A DNA stretch of 64,000 nt from Saprospiraceae bacterium (GCA_020631355.1 JAHDHL010000012.1:61532-125531), one strand, 5' to 3'. Positions 7,860 to 18,219 are shown, counted from the first letter of the stretch. Program-made: numbers and translations. The notes: a model not told the origin generated them from the sequence alone.

Positions 7860-8588
7860 CTATGCCAGATTATGGAATACGGCTTGTACATCATCATCTT
7901 CTTCTAACTTATCAATCAGGACCAATACCTCATCTACCTGTTCATCGGTAAGTTCCTTGGTATGTGTGGGTATACGTTGTAATTCAGACTTCTTTACCTC
8001 AATCTTGTTATTCTCAAGTGCTGATTGTAGATTTCCAAAATCCTGGAATTTGGAATAGAACATGTAATATTCCACACCTTCTTCTTCCTCTTTCTTCATT
8101 TCTTCCAATCCGTGATCAATCAGTTCGAACTCTAATTCCTCCACTTGTTCATCCTCTATCTTATCTAGTTCCACATAGAATACCCCTTTTCTTGTAAAAA
8201 GAAAATCGTGCATACCATTGGTTCCCAATTGTCCTCCTTTCTTCCTGAAATAGGAACGTACATTAGCTACGGTTCGGGTAGGATTATCAGTAGCCGTTTC
8301 TACAACGATAGCTACTCCATGAGGTGCCATACCCTCATATACTGCTTCCTGGAACCCAGAAGTATCCTTGGACGATGCTTTCTTTATGGCGGATTCAATC
8401 CTATCCTTTGGCATTTGTACTGCCTTGGCATTCTGGATAGCCCTCCTTAGTGTATGATTGGTGTCAGGGTCAGGTCCTCCTTGTTTTACAGCTATGGTAA
8501 TCTGTCTGCCCGCCTTACTGAACTCCTTGGCCATTCTGTCCCAACGAGCGAATTTTGTTGCTTTCCTATATTCAAATGCTCTTCCCAT
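7860..8588 (-). CDS. YebC/PmpR family protein
   Basis: 242 residues, normal length. It opens with the family signature (MGRAFEYRKATKFARWDRMA) and carries GGPDPDTNHTLRRAI and YEGMAPHGVAIVVE. YebC proteins were described as transcription regulators; recent work ascribes to some a role in helping ribosomes through proline stretches. The C-terminal part is acidic (EEDDDVQ). It is a single-gene unit with two minus-strand TATTTTTG boxes upstream (8610-8617 and 8630-8637) and a terminator. Family certain; mode of action open. Confidence 0.93.
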   Translation of the reverse strand: MGRAFEYRKATKFARWDRMAKEFSKAGRQITIAVKQGGPDPDTNHTLRRAIQNAKAVQMPKDRIESAIKKASSKDTSGFQEAVYEGMAPHGVAIVVETATDNPTRTVANVRSYFRKKGGQLGTNGMHDFLFTRKGVFYVELDKIEDEQVEELEFELIDHGLEEMKKEEEEGVEYYMFYSKFQDFGNLQSALENNKIEVKKSELQRIPTHTKELTDEQVDEVLVLIDKLEEDDDVQAVFHNLA

Positions 8589-8737
8589 CTATTAATATCT
8601 TTTAGGCTACAAAAATAAGGATTACACTCCAAAAATACACATGGAATCGGTGGGCAAGGATAAATTTACCCGATAAAAATGCTTGGATATGCTGATTATC
8701 AATTTTTTATCACAAAGGAGTATATGGACTTTACCTC

Positions 8738-9367
8738 CTAGAGCAATTCTAATTTCTTATCGACCTTGGCATAACTCAATCTTTTGATTTGATCGGTTTG
8801 ATGGTAGGCATCCAATCCGCTGATAGCAACGGTATGTGCTTGTTCCAAATCCAATTTGCCATCTTCCAACAAAACACTCTGTGGTAATGATATCATTTGA
8901 ATCTCACCTACTACGAGTAGGGTATCATTGGTTTGGATGGGAATGATTTCCCTGACTTCCATTCCAATCTTGATGTATGCTTCTCCAACAAAAGGTGCGA
9001 AAAATTGGTCGATATAGGCTTCCGTCAATCCTACGGCCTTGAATTCTGATACATTTTTATCATATCTGGCAGATGTCTGATGCGCCTGTTCGATAATGCC
9101 CGTATGGATATGATTGATGGTGTAGAATCCGGTTTCCCTGATGTTTTCCAACGTATGTCTGGATACGCTATCCGGTCTGGTGATATGCCCCAATAATGGA
9201 GGATTGGAGCCCATATGAATCACGGAACTGAATATGGCCAGATTGGTTTGTCCTTGCTGGTCCACTGTCCCTAAAAGATTGGCTGATTTGTATCCGTTGA
9301 GTGAATTTACAAGATGGGTTCGGTACCTTTTATCGTAATTCAGGAGTGCTTCCTTGGTAATAATCAT
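8738..9367 (-). CDS. Flavin reductase family protein (FMN-binding split barrel)
   Basis: 209 residues from the ATG at 9367; an ATG at 9427 in frame would add 20 residues outside the fold. The family segments are NSLNGYKSANLLGTVDQQGQ, IHMGSNPPLLGHITRP and the loop ETGFYTINHIH, which bind FMN and set the pocket. Members reduce flavins or act as FMN-binding oxidoreductases; the physiological substrate is not evident. It is divergent from the dynamin-like gene, about 100 bp away. Confidence 0.82.
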   Translation of the reverse strand: MIITKEALLNYDKRYRTHLVNSLNGYKSANLLGTVDQQGQTNLAIFSSVIHMGSNPPLLGHITRPDSVSRHTLENIRETGFYTINHIHTGIIEQAHQTSARYDKNVSEFKAVGLTEAYIDQFFAPFVGEAYIKIGMEVREIIPIQTNDTLLVVGEIQMISLPQSVLLEDGKLDLEQAHTVAISGLDAYHQTDQIKRLSYAKVDKKLELL

Positions 9368-9469
9368 GTGGTAGAAATTGACTTTTTTCCTAACTTCAAG
9401 TCTAAATGTATGATGATTGTTCAACAAGCATCACATTTTATATCAAAATAAGACATACACATCACACAA

Positions 9470-11203
9470 ATGGCTGAATTACTCAATGATAATCTTAGGA
9501 ATCTGAGGGTTCAATTGGATGAAATCATCAAGGATTTACATCGAATGACCGTTGGCATCGGGAATGAATCCTTGGCGGAAACCGTCTCCGATTTAAGGAA
9601 TAGAATCAATGAACCCTATATGTTCGTAGTAGTGGGGGAAGTAAAGGCAGGTAAAAGTAGTTTTGTGAATGCGCTCCTTGAGTCTGATGTATGCAAGGTT
9701 GCACCGGATCCATGTACGGATACCATCCAACAAATCCTTTATGGGGAGGAGGTGGAAGTGATTGGAGTGAACCCGCATCTTAAGAAAATATACACGCCCT
9801 CGGAAATTCTCAAGGAAATCGCCATTGTGGATACACCCGGTACCAATACGATATCCGAGCATCATCAGGAAATAACGGAGGGATTTATTCCTGCATCGGA
9901 TTTGATAGTATTTGTTTTCGAAGCAAAAAATCCTTACAGGCAGTCTGCTTGGGATTTCTTGGATTTCATCAGGGACGAATGGCGCAAGAAAGTCATCTTC
10001 GTCCTTCAACAAAAGGACTTGATGGAGCCGGACGACTTGGTTATTAATGAACAAGGTGTATTCAAATATGCCCAGAAAAAAGGAGTGAATCAGGCCAAGG
10101 TGTTTTCTGTTTCTGCCAAGCAGGAACTCAAGGGAGAAAAGGATATCAGTGGTTATCTGGACCTAAGGAAGTATGTATCGGATAACATTACAGGTGGCAA
10201 GGCACCTGTTTTGAAACTGGATAATAATATCTCCACTTCCATCAATATTTCGGATCGTATCAATGATGGCCTCAGAAAAAGGGAGGAACAGCTGCTTTCT
10301 GATAAGAATTTCAGGAAAGATGTAACGGAAACATTGGAAAAGCAAGAGAAGAAATCCAATTATCAGGTGGATTTACTTACAGAAAACATCCTTTCTACTT
10401 ATGATAGGGTGACCAATGAGATTGGTGACGAACTCAACCAAGGCTTATCTTTCGTTTCCGTTTTCAAGAAAGCAGTAGCATCCATTTTCAATCGCAAGGC
10501 ATCCACCAATGGATGGATTGATGATTTGAAATATAGATTGGAACATGAACTCAAGGACCAACTGACAGAAAAACTGAATACGGGAGTCAATGACCTTACG
10601 GATAGTGTCAGCCAGATGGTCAGTATGATTGATCTGAAAATCAAGAGCAACAGAACAGTACTCAGGGGAAGTGATGAAATTTTCAGCCATATCGCCAATA
10701 AACGGAATTCGGTAATGGATGATTTACGCGAAACATTCAACCAGTTCATGAAGCGCTCAGAAAACTTCGAGGATGATGAGGTATTGCCATCCGATCAGAA
10801 TTTTTCACCCAACATAGCTGCAGGTTCGGGGTTGGCTGTCATCGGAATGGTGATTGCAGGTGTGGCACAAGGTTCCGTAATGGATATTACGGGCGGTATT
10901 TTTACGGCTGTCGGAGTTTTGTTCGCAGGGATTACCGTTGGAGTGGGAAGAAGGAAAGTATTGGGTGCATATGCTAAGGAAATAGATAAGGGTAGAAAAA
11001 AATTGGAGTCGGAAGTAGATGATAAACTGAAATTGTACGTTAATAACATAAAGGAAAAGGTTGAGGGTAATTTCAAGGAGTTTGATTTGATGTTGGAACA
11101 TGAGGAGGAACAGACCAGAAAGATATCTGTGGAACATCATAAGATTGCTACTCGACTCAAGGATATGAAAGGAGTTCTGGAAAAGGAACTTGCCCAAGTT
11201 TAG
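9470..11203 (+). CDS. Bacterial dynamin-like GTPase
   Basis: 577 residues. The GTPase domain has G1 GEVKAGKSS at residues 56-64, G3 DTPG at 121-124 and a G4-like QQKD near 180-183 (non-canonical). Long helical regions follow (about 270-440), then a glycine-rich hydrophobic pair of segments at about 444-490 that should act as a membrane paddle, then a final coiled coil. This is the plan of bacterial dynamin-like proteins, which bind and remodel membranes and are linked to membrane stress and phage defence. Unlike many systems there is no second dynamin gene next to it. The DUF1573 gene starts 3 bp after the stop, so the two are probably cotranscribed. Confidence 0.85.
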   Translation: MAELLNDNLRNLRVQLDEIIKDLHRMTVGIGNESLAETVSDLRNRINEPYMFVVVGEVKAGKSSFVNALLESDVCKVAPDPCTDTIQQILYGEEVEVIGVNPHLKKIYTPSEILKEIAIVDTPGTNTISEHHQEITEGFIPASDLIVFVFEAKNPYRQSAWDFLDFIRDEWRKKVIFVLQQKDLMEPDDLVINEQGVFKYAQKKGVNQAKVFSVSAKQELKGEKDISGYLDLRKYVSDNITGGKAPVLKLDNNISTSINISDRINDGLRKREEQLLSDKNFRKDVTETLEKQEKKSNYQVDLLTENILSTYDRVTNEIGDELNQGLSFVSVFKKAVASIFNRKASTNGWIDDLKYRLEHELKDQLTEKLNTGVNDLTDSVSQMVSMIDLKIKSNRTVLRGSDEIFSHIANKRNSVMDDLRETFNQFMKRSENFEDDEVLPSDQNFSPNIAAGSGLAVIGMVIAGVAQGSVMDITGGIFTAVGVLFAGITVGVGRRKVLGAYAKEIDKGRKKLESEVDDKLKLYVNNIKEKVEGNFKEFDLMLEHEEEQTRKISVEHHKIATRLKDMKGVLEKELAQV

Positions 11204-11206
11204 CAT

Positions 11207-11572
11207 ATGAATTGGATATTTTACATTTTTTTTCCCTTGTTGGTTACCATCTATCCTCCGGAACCGAAAGTCGAATGGGATAAGACCGAACATGATTTTG
11301 GTGTATTGGAACACAAGGAACCCGTATACGCGACTTTTGTCCTGAAAAATATAACCAATGATTCAATCAGATTGGATAATGTCAGGACGTCATGTGGTTG
11401 TACCTCCCCAATCTGGACCAATGAATATATCATGCCCGGGGATACCTCACATATTGTTATAGAATATGATGCACATGATAAGGGGGAATTCTATAGGGAA
11501 ATCAAGGTTTTCATCAGAAGACAAAGAAAACCGGAGAAACTCTTTGTTTATGGTAGGGTAGAGGAGGAATAG
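11207..11572 (+). CDS. DUF1573 domain protein
   Basis: 121 residues. The N-terminus is hydrophobic (MNWIFYIFFPLLVTIY) and would act as a signal or anchor. The rest is one DUF1573 domain, an Ig-like fold with the usual WDKTEHDFG, a TSCGCTSP Cys pair and PGDTSHIVIEYD. The family is very common in exported Bacteroidota proteins; its function is not known. It follows the dynamin-like gene by 3 bp, suggesting a shared mRNA and perhaps an envelope role. Confidence 0.83.
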   Translation: MNWIFYIFFPLLVTIYPPEPKVEWDKTEHDFGVLEHKEPVYATFVLKNITNDSIRLDNVRTSCGCTSPIWTNEYIMPGDTSHIVIEYDAHDKGEFYREIKVFIRRQRKPEKLFVYGRVEEE

Positions 11573-11645
11573 TCTGTTCCTACATGACTTGCTACTGAAA
11601 TCCATCATTTCTTTCTCCTACTTTATGGATTCACACAGATGAAAT

Positions 11646-11675
11646 GCCTGAATGCAACAATCATTCGGGCTTATG
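11646..11675 (+). terminator. Probable terminator after the dynamin/DUF1573 unit
   Basis: Nine-bp stem GCCTGAATG (11646-11654) / CATTCGGGC (11662-11670) with one G-T pair, followed by TTATGTTTTA. Confidence 0.6.
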
Positions 11676-11737
11676 TTTTATCTTTAGCATGCTTAACCTA
11701 ACTGGGGATAGCATAATCATAGCCCAATAATCCACTA

Positions 11738-11766
11738 TTGATTCTAGAATAGATAAACTAACTTTG
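11738..11766 (+). promoter_or_regulatory. Promoter directly abutting the DUF885 start codon
   Basis: TTG at 11738-11740, 18-nt spacer, TAACTTTG at 11759-11766, then only two bases before ATG 11769. With normal geometry transcription would begin at or near the ATG, giving a leaderless mRNA. Confidence 0.5.
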
Positions 11767-11768
11767 GC

Positions 11769-13598
11769 ATGAAGAAATATCTTCTTTACTTACCTATCGT
11801 TGTCCTTTATTTTTCTTGCGGGCAACAAGATCCCATTACCAATCTCAATAATGATTTTCCTCCTGAGGTCATAAAGGCTGAAAGCGAAAAGGCCAACAGA
11901 CTATTCGACCAATGTTTTGATGAGGATGTGGATAGGAGCCCGGAGTGGCAATCCTACCTGGGTATCAAAAAGAATTACGGGGAATGGGACGAAAGATCCG
12001 AGGAGTCGGATGCGGATGATAAGGCTTTCTATGAAAATTGGTTGGCAATAGCCAAGGATAGTATTGATGAACAAAAATTGGATAAGGAAACCAAGGTCAG
12101 TTACAAACTATTCAAAATGCGATTGGAGGATGAATTGGAAAGTCTGAATTGGAGATATTATGGCTATCCTGTGAATCAGATGCGTGGTAGGCATTCCAGC
12201 ATTCCTGCATTCCTAATTAATATCCATAAAGTCAAGGATTATGATGATGCACTGGCATATCTGGATAGATTGGAGGGCGTACAAGAGACAATGGGCCAAT
12301 TGATAGACCAACTGAGACGTACGGAAAAGAATGGTGTGGTTCCCCCGAAATTCGTATTCGATCATGTATTGAGTGATTGTAGGAACATCATTAAGGGAAA
12401 ACCGTTTTCCGGTGAGGGAGAAAGTACCCTTTATGCTGATTTCAAGAACAAGGTAGAAGCACTGGATATCAATGATGGTAAGAAAAAGCAGTTGATTCTG
12501 GGAGCAGAAAAACGATTGATGACCAATGTCTACCCTGCATACCAATCCCTAATCAAGTTCGTAGAAGACCAAAAGAAAATCGCTACGGAGGATGATGGTG
12601 TATGGAAGTTCAATGACGGTGATAATTACTTCAAGTATCGCTTAAAGCGAATGACCACAACCAACATGACACCGGACGAAATCCATCAATTGGGTTTATC
12701 CGAGGTTGAAAGGATTCATGGTGAAATGAAAGCGATTATGGAAAAGGTAGGTTTTAGGGGAAGTTTACAGGAGTTCTTCGCATTCATGCGTGATGATGCG
12801 CAATTCTACTACGAGGGAACTGATGAGGGGAAAGCAGCCTACATGGCTGAGGCAGAAGCCATGATTGATGCGATGAGACTCAAACTGGATGACTTGTTCA
12901 TCACCAAGCCCAAGGCTGAACTCATCGTAAAGGCGGTAGAACCATTCCGTGAAAAATCAGCAGGTAAGGCATTTTATCAGGATGCAGCTCCCGATGGTTC
13001 CAGGCCCGGAACTTATTATGCAAACATGTATGATATGAAAGCCATGCCGAAGTACCAAATGGAAGCCTTGGCTTATCATGAGGCTATTCCGGGGCATCAT
13101 ATGCAATTGTCCATTGCCCAAGAAATGCAGAATATGCCTAAGTTCAGGAAATTTGATTCCAACTATACCGCCTATGTCGAAGGGTGGGGACTATACTCAG
13201 AATTCCTACCAAAGGAAATCGGTTTTTATGAAGACCCATATTCTGATTTCGGTCGCCTAGCGATGGAACTTTGGAGAGCTTGCAGACTGGTTGTCGATAC
13301 CGGTATACATGATAAGAAGTGGACTCGCCAACAGGGAATAGATTATTACAGTAGTAATACCCCCAATGCAATGAGCGATTGTGTCAAGATGGTGGAGCGA
13401 CATGTCGTGATGCCCGGACAGGCTACAGCTTATAAGATTGGTATGATTAAGATTATCGAATTGAGGGAAGCAGCCAAGGAGAAATTGGGTGAACAGTTCG
13501 ATATCCGTGAGTTTCATGAAGTCGTACTCACCAATGGTGCCGTTCCTTTGGATTTGCTAGAGGATATGGTGGATGAATGGGTGTCCAGTAAAGGCTAA
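11769..13598 (+). CDS. DUF885 family lipoprotein, putative metallopeptidase
   Basis: 609 residues. The start gives a lipoprotein signal ending in VLYFSC, so the mature protein is lipid-anchored. The long alpha-helical DUF885 domain fills the rest. The HExxH-like motif YHEAIPGHHMQ lies near residue 437, followed by YVEGWGLYSE, which supplies a likely third metal ligand. The fold resembles M32/M2-type peptidases and family members are predicted zinc peptidases, but substrates are poorly known. Single-gene unit: promoter right at the start codon, strong hairpin at 13625-13659. Confidence 0.88.
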   Translation: MKKYLLYLPIVVLYFSCGQQDPITNLNNDFPPEVIKAESEKANRLFDQCFDEDVDRSPEWQSYLGIKKNYGEWDERSEESDADDKAFYENWLAIAKDSIDEQKLDKETKVSYKLFKMRLEDELESLNWRYYGYPVNQMRGRHSSIPAFLINIHKVKDYDDALAYLDRLEGVQETMGQLIDQLRRTEKNGVVPPKFVFDHVLSDCRNIIKGKPFSGEGESTLYADFKNKVEALDINDGKKKQLILGAEKRLMTNVYPAYQSLIKFVEDQKKIATEDDGVWKFNDGDNYFKYRLKRMTTTNMTPDEIHQLGLSEVERIHGEMKAIMEKVGFRGSLQEFFAFMRDDAQFYYEGTDEGKAAYMAEAEAMIDAMRLKLDDLFITKPKAELIVKAVEPFREKSAGKAFYQDAAPDGSRPGTYYANMYDMKAMPKYQMEALAYHEAIPGHHMQLSIAQEMQNMPKFRKFDSNYTAYVEGWGLYSEFLPKEIGFYEDPYSDFGRLAMELWRACRLVVDTGIHDKKWTRQQGIDYYSSNTPNAMSDCVKMVERHVVMPGQATAYKIGMIKIIELREAAKEKLGEQFDIREFHEVVLTNGAVPLDLLEDMVDEWVSSKG

Positions 13599-13624
13599 TT
13601 GCCAATCAATACATATTGAAAAAT

Positions 13625-13659
13625 ACAAAAGGAATGCGGATCATTCGCATTCCTTTTGT
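13625..13659. terminator. Bidirectional terminator hairpin
   Basis: Perfect 14-bp stem ACAAAAGGAATGCG (13625-13638) / CGCATTCCTTTTGT (13646-13659), between convergent genes ending at 13598 (+) and 13665 (-). Confidence 0.88.
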
Positions 13660-13664
13660 TCATT

Positions 13665-14195
13665 TTACCTGCTAATCATGAATTTCTTACTCACCATCGT
13701 ATGGTTATCCAATAGGATTTTAAGAAAATATATGCCATTTGGATAATCCTTGGTTTCCAATTCATAAACATACTCATCGGGCATGAATTCCTCAATCCTA
13801 CGACCATTAGCATCCATGAGTGTTATGGAATGCATCTGGGATTGGGCGTCAGAAGACGATATATGGACATGTTGAGAAGATGCTAAAGGATTGGGTGCGA
13901 TGGAAATTTTAGAATCGAGTGATTCTAAGTTGGATGTACTCAACCCCACATCGTCTATACCAATCCTCAGCCAAGAACTGAATTCGTCATAGTCCAGTTG
14001 TTCATAACCAATATTTTGACTTTGGTAAGTACCTGTTTGTAGGGCGATGAATTGATTCTGGATATAATATCCGTTCTTAACCACATGATTGTTATCAAAT
14101 GGAGCCAATGCAGTTGAGAGGTCAAAATAGGTGGTCTGTGCCTTACAGAAACAAGTAATGAACGAAAGGAAAATGATTAAGGTATGAGGTCTCAT
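13665..14195 (-). CDS. Small T9SS-sorted exported protein
   Basis: 176 residues. A signal peptide (MRPHTLIIFLSFITCFCKAQ) is followed by a short region of about 75 residues without recognisable domain, then a T9SS type A sorting domain from about residue 95: ISIAPNPLASS, LMDANGRRIEEF, YPNGIYFLKIL and the basic terminus VSKKFMISR. The CTD sends cargo through the T9SS, where it is usually cleaved and replaced by a surface anchor. The cargo part is unusually small. The gene starts 27 bp after the ADP-ribosylglycohydrolase gene on the same strand and may be cotranscribed. Confidence 0.82.
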   Translation of the reverse strand: MRPHTLIIFLSFITCFCKAQTTYFDLSTALAPFDNNHVVKNGYYIQNQFIALQTGTYQSQNIGYEQLDYDEFSSWLRIGIDDVGLSTSNLESLDSKISIAPNPLASSQHVHISSSDAQSQMHSITLMDANGRRIEEFMPDEYVYELETKDYPNGIYFLKILLDNHTMVSKKFMISR

Positions 14196-14222
14196 GATTA
14201 ATGGGGTTTGATGAATGATTAC

Positions 14223-15212
14223 CTAAGTGATGGATTTCAAGGATAAGTTATATTCCAGTCGTTCTCCTAAATCCAGAATATCCGTTAGACGAGCCAATGA
14301 AGCCAACCAATATTCAGGAATTTTTTGTTTACCATAGTGCAATCCTGCCAACCCACCAGTGATGGCAGCAGTGGTATCGGTATCATGACCCAGATTCACG
14401 GATTTAATAATGGCATCCTCATAGTTGGAGGTCATGAGAAAACACCAAAGACTCGCTTCCAATGATTCAATGACATATCCGCCTGATTTCAATTCCTCGT
14501 AAGTGAGATATCTCACATCATTCTGTATGACACGTTCAAAATGATATTGCTCATACTTATTGAATCCAGATGTCTCCCAAAAAGTCTCGATTTCCTCCCT
14601 CATCCTGAGATAGGCGTCAATCTTACTTTTACCCTCTAGTATTTTTTCAGCAACTTTCAGATAAATCAAACAGGACATGGCAGCCCTGATATGGCCATGT
14701 GTCAAAGCCGAAACATCCCAAATGATATCGAATTGTTCCTGAATAGGCATTCCTTTGATATGGAATAATAAGGGAATGATTCTCATAAGAGAGCCATTTC
14801 CATTCGTATTCTCATTAGCGGTATGTTTTGTATTCAGATATTCATCCAGGCTTTGGTGTTCCAGATGATATTCCAGTTGACTGATGGAGTGGGTAGTCGT
14901 CATGCCGATATCGAATACCTTTTCGTGTGCAGTCCAGTATGCAATCGACCTCCATAGGATGAATTGTTTGGCGATGTCCTTTAGGTCATAGCCCTTAGTA
15001 AGGGATTCCGCCAAGCAAAAGGTAAGCGAACTATCATCAGACCATGTTCCAGCCGGTTGGTTGTGTGTCCCGAATCCAATCATATCCTTGCAGGGATTGG
15101 ATTTCATCTCAGCACGCCCCTTGAATTCATATGGAACACCTACGGCATCTCCAATGGCTACTCCCAATAGGGCATCCGTAATTTTATTCTGGCTGTTGAT
15201 AAGGTCTTTCAT
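14223..15212 (-). CDS. ADP-ribosylglycohydrolase family protein
   Basis: 329 residues. The two metal-binding clusters of the family are present: TWSDDSSLTFCLAESL (about 60-75) and GHDTDTTAAITGGLAG (about 280-295), with LLGVAIGDAVGVPYEF at the start. Such di-magnesium enzymes remove ADP-ribose from arginine, serine or other acceptors; the target here is unknown. No signal peptide, so it acts in the cytoplasm. A NADAR-domain gene, also of the ADP-ribose world, lies 3.3 kb upstream on the same strand with the M43 protease gene in between. Confidence 0.92.
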   Translation of the reverse strand: MKDLINSQNKITDALLGVAIGDAVGVPYEFKGRAEMKSNPCKDMIGFGTHNQPAGTWSDDSSLTFCLAESLTKGYDLKDIAKQFILWRSIAYWTAHEKVFDIGMTTTHSISQLEYHLEHQSLDEYLNTKHTANENTNGNGSLMRIIPLLFHIKGMPIQEQFDIIWDVSALTHGHIRAAMSCLIYLKVAEKILEGKSKIDAYLRMREEIETFWETSGFNKYEQYHFERVIQNDVRYLTYEELKSGGYVIESLEASLWCFLMTSNYEDAIIKSVNLGHDTDTTAAITGGLAGLHYGKQKIPEYWLASLARLTDILDLGERLEYNLSLKSIT

Positions 15213-15342
15213 GGCAATGATTTAATTGCATCACATCTGATGTGAATATTCGTAAGGATTTTCTATCACTTTTACAATTCCAATCCCTATTTGGTTCTTC
15301 AATATATTCTTTTTTGGGAGAACTGAATGTCTACGAATAAAA

Positions 15343-15373
15343 AACGCCCTTTCCCACGAGGGGAAAGGGCGTT
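15343..15373 (-). terminator. Intrinsic terminator after the M43 protease gene
   Basis: Perfect 13-bp stem AACGCCCTTTCCC (15343-15355) / GGGAAAGGGCGTT (15361-15373), flanked on the minus-strand exit side by TTTTATTCG. It lies 24 bp past the stop. Confidence 0.9.
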
Positions 15374-15396
15374 GATATTAGGATATTCCTAATAAA

Positions 15397-18219
15397 TTAT
15401 CTGATAGAAACGAATTTCTTCACGATTCTTTCATCACCTGTTTGGATAACCAATAGGTAATAACCACCACCCAAACGATTTACATCTAGGGTTTCAGTTT
15501 GCTTGCCTGCAGCCAATGTCTTATTGGTATTGAATACAGTCTTACCTGTAAGGTCAGTGATGGTGAACTGGACATCTGAATCAGTTGCCAAGTCGAACTT
15601 CACGTTCAATACATCACTGGTAGGATTAGGGAATAAGCTTTCCACAGTGATATTAGCCGCCGTGAATCCATCCTTATCCTTAGAACCTGCAACGAAATCA
15701 GGACGAACAGTAGGATTGAATACCTCCTGAAGAAGCTGTACGTTAGCCTGCTCCTGTCTTGCGGAATTCAAACAACCTGAGATGGTTACATTGTCAATGT
15801 AAACCCAATCTTGGTTACCTGAAGCATCACATCTGAATCTGATTTTCATATTGGATGTGAAGTTATCATCGTTCTGAATAGTGACAGTTTCGTAGTATCT
15901 GACACCATTTTCGAACTCATCACCTCTGTTCCATTCTTCAACTGTAGTATAAGAACCACCACCGTTCGTAGAAATCTGTAACCAGAAGTCCTCACTGGAA
16001 TTATCCATACTTCTACAGATATAGCTGAAGTCTACTGTAAGGTCATCATAAGCAGTAAGGTTCAACGCATCTGTTGTACAAACAGAACTGCTAGAGTTGT
16101 CCCTTAGTCTCATGCTTCTTTCTCCGATTGAGTAGACAGTTGAAATATTTCTTGCACAGTCGGAACCACCGTCATTCCAAATGCCCCAGTTGGATTCGAA
16201 ATCATTGAAGTTGATGACTTGCTCCGTACATACTGGAGGAGGTGGAGGACAAGCGTTTGGACAGTTGCCACCACAGTCGATTCCTTCTTCACCTGCATCC
16301 TGAACACCATTGGTACATGGATCTGGTGCAGCACACTGTACATCAAATTGTAGGGTGTTAGAAGTACTTCCCAATCCGTTCGTACAAACAGTTTCAACCT
16401 CATAATAGTAGAAGTTATTAGGATTATCGGATGTACATGGACTCAAGCTGTTACCCAAATCCAATTCACTATTGGTAGTTGCAAAACCATTGATGATAAG
16501 TACACCTGCCTGATTATATACATTCACATTATATACATCCGCATCAGCAACATCATCCCAATCCAATCTGATTCCATTGGAATCATCGATAATTAGACCG
16601 GTAGCTGCAGCACAATCAGGACATGGCTGGCAGCTGGAACCACCACAGTCCACACCTTCCTCATCACCATTCTGTTCACCATCCGTACAAGTAGGAGGAC
16701 ATGCAGGACAATCAGGACCACCACAGTCAACACCTGTTTCATTTCCATTTTGCTCACCATCCGAACAAGTTGGTTGGTTACCTAGACAGAATTGAGTTGC
16801 TTCGGAAGCACCGAATTGACCACCGGAAGCAAGGGTTGTACCTGAATCTTCATCTACGATGCTATATGAACCATTACCATAGCTACAGCAGATACCATCT
16901 CCGTAAGCATCATTGATGGTGAAAGTATAACAATCATCAGGTAGGCAACCTACCAAACTGATGGATGAACCATCAGGTTGTGTATCGTATGTACCTCCAC
17001 TACCTACTTGGGTACCGTTTCCGTCAACCAGTGTCCAACTGGTTTCCTCTGGATAGTTATCAAAGTTAATTGTGATATTAATGTTTGTTCCATTACATGG
17101 ACAAACATTACAGTCAGGACCACCGCAATCTACTCCTGTCTCGTTTCCGTTTTGGATACCATCTGAGCAAGTTGGGCAATCAGGACAATCTGGTCCACCA
17201 CAATCTACTCCTGTTTCATCTCCATTCTGGATTCCATCAACACAAGTTGGAGGATTCGGATTTGTTCCACCACAAGCTCCTGAATTCAGTAAGCTTTGAC
17301 GGAAACCACCATTATCAAATAATGCACGCATTCTGGCAGTTTGGCCAGCGGTGAAAAGGTTCATACATCCATCATCGGAGTAATCCATATAGTTCTGAAC
17401 CATATCTGTGGAATTACAGGAAACGTGACCTGTAGCACATCCATAGTTGGCAGCATCGGAAGTAGGAGTATCCGATACAAAATCATCAGCATTACAGTTT
17501 CCATCACCCCAGATATGTCTAAGGTTCAACCAGTGACCAACTTCGTGAGTAGTGGTTCTACCACCATCAAAAGGAGCAGTTGCTGTTCCGATTGTGCCGA
17601 AGTATTGGTAATCCATTACTACACCATCAGTAGCAGCACTACCACCTGGGAACTGTGCATAACCTAGGATACCACCACTGATATCACATACCCACATATT
17701 CAGGTAATCGCCTGCAGGCCAAGCATCCTTACCTCCTTGAGCATTGAATTTCATGGCATCATTGGTGCTGAAAGCACTAACTGACGTGGAGGTTCTGGTA
17801 ATACCATTCGTAGGATTACCATTAGGGTCGATAGTAGCCATACAGAATTCGATTTCCGTATCGGCAGCCTGACTCCAAGTATTGTCTGCATCCGCATTCA
17901 ATCTTCTGAAGTCATCATTCAAAACTTGCATCTGTGATGCAATCTGAGCATCACTGATGTTCTCTGTACTGTTACCATAGATAACGTGTACGACCACAGG
18001 AATGGTGATAATACCATTTACCCTTGAATCAGGGTCGGTATTATTGACATACGCCTGTGTGTGTGCTTCAATCTGCTGACGGATCTGATGAACATGAGGG
18101 TCGGATTGTTCCTCATTGTGCATGTGGTCCATCGCAGCGCAGTTACGTTGTGCGTTTGTTTGTGTAAATGAGATTAAGAACAATGGCAGAAAAAGCGCCA
18201 ATAGGAGATTTCTTCTCAT
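15397..18219 (-). CDS. Secreted M43 (pappalysin-like) metalloprotease with Cys repeats and T9SS domain
   Basis: 940 residues. Signal peptide 1-23. The M43 domain covers about 60-315, with the zinc motif [11 protein letters not shown] at 225-235 and the Met-turn region near [14 protein letters not shown]. Then come five Cys-rich units of the form C.DG.QNG.E.GVDCGG: two at about 326-375, two at 485-533 and one near 645. Between them lie a beta domain (380-480) and a fibronectin III-like domain (535-635). A MAM/jelly-roll-like domain follows (about 670-815), and a T9SS type A domain ends the protein ([13 protein letters not shown] to VKKFVSIR). It should be an extracellular calcium/zinc protease exported by T9SS; the Cys units are probably disulfide-linked spacers. 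Single-gene unit. Confidence 0.93.
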   Translation of the reverse strand: MRRNLLLALFLPLFLISFTQTNAQRNCAAMDHMHNEEQSDPHVHQIRQQIEAHTQAYVNNTDPDSRVNGIITIPVVVHVIYGNSTENISDAQIASQMQVLNDDFRRLNADADNTWSQAADTEIEFCMATIDPNGNPTNGITRTSTSVSAFSTNDAMKFNAQGGKDAWPAGDYLNMWVCDISGGILGYAQFPGGSAATDGVVMDYQYFGTIGTATAPFDGGRTTTHEVGHWLNLRHIWGDGNCNADDFVSDTPTSDAANYGCATGHVSCNSTDMVQNYMDYSDDGCMNLFTAGQTARMRALFDNGGFRQSLLNSGACGGTNPNPPTCVDGIQNGDETGVDCGGPDCPDCPTCSDGIQNGNETGVDCGGPDCNVCPCNGTNINITINFDNYPEETSWTLVDGNGTQVGSGGTYDTQPDGSSISLVGCLPDDCYTFTINDAYGDGICCSYGNGSYSIVDEDSGTTLASGGQFGASEATQFCLGNQPTCSDGEQNGNETGVDCGGPDCPACPPTCTDGEQNGDEEGVDCGGSSCQPCPDCAAATGLIIDDSNGIRLDWDDVADADVYNVNVYNQAGVLIINGFATTNSELDLGNSLSPCTSDNPNNFYYYEVETVCTNGLGSTSNTLQFDVQCAAPDPCTNGVQDAGEEGIDCGGNCPNACPPPPPVCTEQVINFNDFESNWGIWNDGGSDCARNISTVYSIGERSMRLRDNSSSSVCTTDALNLTAYDDLTVDFSYICRSMDNSSEDFWLQISTNGGGSYTTVEEWNRGDEFENGVRYYETVTIQNDDNFTSNMKIRFRCDASGNQDWVYIDNVTISGCLNSARQEQANVQLLQEVFNPTVRPDFVAGSKDKDGFTAANITVESLFPNPTSDVLNVKFDLATDSDVQFTITDLTGKTVFNTNKTLAAGKQTETLDVNRLGGGYYLLVIQTGDERIVKKFVSIR

